DNA of 41,974 bases from Roseateles chitinivorans (lineage in GTDB: Bacteria; Pseudomonadota; Gammaproteobacteria; Burkholderiales; Burkholderiaceae_C). The stretch lies in contig NZ_PEOG01000051.1 of assembly GCF_002761755.1 (NCBI RefSeq), positions 1-41,974 on the forward strand, given 5' to 3'. Positions 39,389 to 41,974 of the stretch are shown here, piece by piece. Both the position numbers and the translations under genes were made by a program. The notes beneath the pieces were generated by a model, which was given only the letters and a program-made list of their open reading frames with translations, did no database searches and was not told the origin of the DNA. Position 1 is the first letter of the stretch. Each line of letters starts with the position of its first letter.

Positions 39389-41833
39389 ATGACCGACCGC
39401 CTCATCCGCCGGCCGCGCCTTGGCCTGGCTTCCCCCATTCAAATCGCCGTGCTCGCCCTGCTGGCCGGCGCCGCGCACGCCCAATCCACCGAGGCGCCCG
39501 CGCCGCAGGCAGAGACAGCGTCCACCGCCGCCGCGGCATCCGCCGACGGCAAGGACAGCAAGGCGCTGCCGCAGGTCGTGGTGACCGCGACCAAGCGCTC
39601 CACCTCGCTGCAGAAGACCCCGATCGCGGTGACCGCCATCAGCGCCTCCACGATCGAAGACAACCACGTCAAGAGCATGCTCGACGTGTTCAATCTCGTG
39701 CCCAGCATGCAGGGCACCGGGCAGGGCGACCACGGCATCGTCAGCATCACGCTGCGCGGCATCGGCAACGACTCGGCCAAGACCGAGTACGCCGACCCCG
39801 AGGTGGCGCTGTTCGTCGACGGCGTCTTCGCGCCGCGCCCCGAAGGCGCCGCCACGATGCTGTTCGACCTCGACGGCATCGAGGTCCTGCGCGGTCCGCA
39901 GGGCACGCTGTGGGGACGCAACTCCACTGTCGGCACCATCAACATGAAGACGGCCAAGCCGGTGCTGAAGGACAACTCCGGCTACCTGGAAGTCGGCACC
40001 GGCAGCTACAACCGCCTGGGCGCCAAGGGCGCCGTCAACATCCCGTTGACCGACACGCTCGCGGCGCGGGTGGCCTTTATCCATGAGCAGCACGACGGCT
40101 ACGTCGACTACCAGAAACCCACGCAATACACGCTGGCGCAGCAGCAGGCCGCCTACAACGCCGGCAACACCGCCGGCACCTTCCCGGCTTTCCAGCCGAT
40201 CAACTACAACCTGTTCGTCACCGGCGGCCCGAAGTACAACGCCCAGGACCAGACCGCCGCGCGCCTGAGCTTCCTCTGGCAGCCGGTCAAGACCTTCCGC
40301 TGGGACCTGTCGCTGGAGCAGTTCGCCGACCGCGGCACGCCGGCGATGAGCCTGATGCAGACGCCGCGCGCCGGCCAGAAGCTCTGGTCCGCGCTGATCG
40401 ACACCGCGCCCTCGCTCAAGCGGGACTCCACCTCGATCCGCAGCCGCATGGAATACGACATGGGCGGCATGGCGCTGGCCTACGTCGCGGGCTACACCAG
40501 CTTCAAGGGCTCGGGCACCTACGACCAGGACTTCGGCGTGAACATGCCGACCAGCTTCACCACCGGCGCGACGCACCAGGAAGACAACACCGTCTGGACG
40601 CGCTATCGCAGCCAGAGCCATGAGCTGACCCTGCAGAGCACGCAGAAGCAGACCGTCGACTGGGTGCTGGGCCTGTACTACGCGGCCGAGGACAACGGCA
40701 TCCGCTTCGACATCCCGATCATGAACGGCACCCAGCAGGGCACCGTGAACTGGCAGGGCTCGTTCATCCAGCCCAAGGAAACCGTCGACTCCAAGGCCGC
40801 CTTCGGCCAGGCGACCTGGAACCTGACCGATGCGCTGCACCTCACCGGCGGCCTTCGCTACACCCACGACGACCGCAAGAACATCGGCGGCCGCGGCTGG
40901 TTCTGGGCCGGCAATCCGGCCGCACCGCAGATCCCGCTGAACCCGACGATCGATCCGACCGATCCGGCCAACGGCTACAGCGCCGGCAACATCAACGACG
41001 CCCACTACAAGGGCAGCAAGACCACCTGGCTGGCGCGCGCGACCTACGACCTGAGCAAGGAGTCGATGGCCTACGCCAGCGTGTCCACCGGCTACAAGTC
41101 GGGCGGCACCGGCGACGGCGGCCTGCCCTACGGGCCGGAGACGCTGACCAACTACGAGGTCGGCTACAAGACCTCGCTGCTGGACGGTCGCATGACCTTC
41201 AACATCAGCGCGTACCACATGAAGTTCAAGGACTTCCAGTTCAGCGCGCCGGTGATCGTCAACGGCAACCGCCAGTTCGCCTACTCCAACGCCGAGGGCG
41301 CCAAGGTGTCCGGCCTGGAGATCGAGACCGCCTGGATGATCACCAACGACGACAAGCTGCAGCTGTCGGCGTCCTACACCAAGACCAAGCTCGGCCAGCT
41401 GGTGGCGGCGTCCAACGATTACCAGCTGCCGACCTGCTTCGACACGACGCTGGGTGGCAACTGCCTGAACGTCACCGGCAACGACCTGCCGCATGCGCCC
41501 AAGGTCGCGATCCAGCTGATGTACGAGCATGTGTTCCCGCTCGCCAATGGCGACCAGGTCGCGCCGCGCATCAGCTACCACTACCAGTCGGCGAACTGGC
41601 TGTCGGTCTTCAACCTGGGAGAGGGCGATCGCCAGAAGGCCTACTCGACCGCCGACATCGCGGTGCGCTACTCGTCGAAGAAGAACTGGTACGTCGACGC
41701 CTTCGTCCGCAACGTCTCGGACGAGAAGATCAAGACCAGCGCCGGCAGTTCGGGCAGCTTCGCGAATCCGATCTGGACCGCGCAGTACGCCGCGCCGCGC
41801 ACCTTCGGCCTGAACGCGGGCTACAACTTCTGA
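39389..41833 (+). CDS. TonB-dependent outer-membrane receptor
   Basis: An 814-residue receptor. It has a signal peptide (cleavage after GAAHA), a ~20-residue Ala/Glu spacer, a TonB-box-like LPQVVVTATKR (about residues 63-73), the plug domain (TPIAVTAISASTIEDN to NMKTAKP, with DGIEVLRGPQGTLWGRN) and a 22-strand-type beta barrel ending in NAGYNF with terminal Phe. No N-terminal secretin-like signalling domain is present, so it is not a FecA-type transducer. Its LacI operators and halogenase neighbour point to uptake of a sugar or glycoside rather than iron; this is inference. GGAG precedes the ATG at 39389. Confidence 0.92.
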   Translation: MTDRLIRRPRLGLASPIQIAVLALLAGAAHAQSTEAPAPQAETASTAAAASADGKDSKALPQVVVTATKRSTSLQKTPIAVTAISASTIEDNHVKSMLDVFNLVPSMQGTGQGDHGIVSITLRGIGNDSAKTEYADPEVALFVDGVFAPRPEGAATMLFDLDGIEVLRGPQGTLWGRNSTVGTINMKTAKPVLKDNSGYLEVGTGSYNRLGAKGAVNIPLTDTLAARVAFIHEQHDGYVDYQKPTQYTLAQQQAAYNAGNTAGTFPAFQPINYNLFVTGGPKYNAQDQTAARLSFLWQPVKTFRWDLSLEQFADRGTPAMSLMQTPRAGQKLWSALIDTAPSLKRDSTSIRSRMEYDMGGMALAYVAGYTSFKGSGTYDQDFGVNMPTSFTTGATHQEDNTVWTRYRSQSHELTLQSTQKQTVDWVLGLYYAAEDNGIRFDIPIMNGTQQGTVNWQGSFIQPKETVDSKAAFGQATWNLTDALHLTGGLRYTHDDRKNIGGRGWFWAGNPAAPQIPLNPTIDPTDPANGYSAGNINDAHYKGSKTTWLARATYDLSKESMAYASVSTGYKSGGTGDGGLPYGPETLTNYEVGYKTSLLDGRMTFNISAYHMKFKDFQFSAPVIVNGNRQFAYSNAEGAKVSGLEIETAWMITNDDKLQLSASYTKTKLGQLVAASNDYQLPTCFDTTLGGNCLNVTGNDLPHAPKVAIQLMYEHVFPLANGDQVAPRISYHYQSANWLSVFNLGEGDRQKAYSTADIAVRYSSKKNWYVDAFVRNVSDEKIKTSAGSSGSFANPIWTAQYAAPRTFGLNAGYNF

Positions 41834-41974
41834 GCCCTCGGGCCCGGTGGTTTCCCGCCCTGTCCGCCCCGCGCCGGTCCCGCCGATGGTCGCCCCCGAT
41901 GCCACCGACGACGGCCGCGCGAGGGCACCGGCACCGGCGGGCGCATTGACCCGGCGATCGGCGGCGGGCGCGCT

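Noticed and set aside
39359..41905. An 848-codon open frame antisense to the TonB receptor gene
   Set aside because: It has no recognisable domain and a skewed composition, and the plus strand is a complete receptor with signal peptide, plug and terminal Phe.
41886..41974. Possible start of another plus-strand gene (ATG at 41886)
   Set aside because: No Shine-Dalgarno, low-complexity Ala/Arg/Pro reading, and cut by the window end; it cannot be supported.

Overview
The window is high-GC DNA that looks like a Gram-negative betaproteobacterium of the order Burkholderiales. Supporting signs are the Bug-type periplasmic binding protein, a Burkholderiales-style porin, Ohr, an NnrU-like protein, a TonB-dependent receptor paired with a tryptophan-halogenase-like protein, and a Lrp-controlled lysine catabolic operon. 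A Roseateles/Mitsuaria-like genus is a guess that the sequence alone cannot prove. No transposase, integrase, CRISPR array or rRNA is visible; there is one tRNA gene, tRNA-Leu(CAG).

Layout. 1-2.2 kb: the 3' end of a DipZ/TlpA-like thioredoxin gene, then two overlapping response-regulator genes (REC-LuxR and stand-alone REC) with no kinase in view. 2.1-8.6 kb (minus strand): a TetR regulator, the FAD subunit and fused FeS/Mo subunit of a xanthine-dehydrogenase-family enzyme, and a DUF3311/sodium-solute symporter pair, probably one uptake-and-oxidation module for a purine-like compound. 8.8-15.2 kb: two exported alpha/beta hydrolases and Ohr, then a divergent NarL-type regulator and a large propeller-type sensor kinase. 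15.2-20.3 kb: a winged-helix/PAS one-component regulator, a lipoprotein, a multidomain SGNH (CE2-like) carbohydrate esterase behind two GntR-type operators, and a secreted protein made of two repeats.

20.4-26.2 kb is a compact catabolic module: LysR, then divergently a DHDPS-superfamily aldolase/dehydratase, a porin, an MFS transporter and a Bug receptor. A NADAR-family gene remnant follows it. The whole block is bracketed by an 88% identical 66-bp direct repeat of the 5' end of a gntR gene. The right copy belongs to an intact gntR-ABC transporter operon (27.0-29.1 kb) and the left copy is a dead fragment.

29.2-30.4 kb: NnrU-like protein and two tiny membrane proteins behind a perfect-consensus sigma-54 promoter. 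30.4-36.2 kb: a Lrp/AsnC regulator and a divergent four-gene operon for the lower lysine/2-aminoadipate pathway (saccharopine dehydrogenase-like, ALDH7-type dehydrogenase, 2-oxoadipate dioxygenase/decarboxylase-like, D-2-hydroxyglutarate dehydrogenase-like), with an evenly spaced array of Lrp-like boxes between them. 36.3-41.8 kb: tRNA-Leu, a LacI regulator, a flavin-dependent halogenase-like protein, and a TonB-dependent receptor whose promoter is overlapped by a perfect LacI-type palindrome.

The observations I rate highest are the sigma-54-driven microprotein/NnrU operon, the gntR-repeat-bounded island, the LacI-halogenase-TonB receptor locus with its operators, and the periodic Lrp array.
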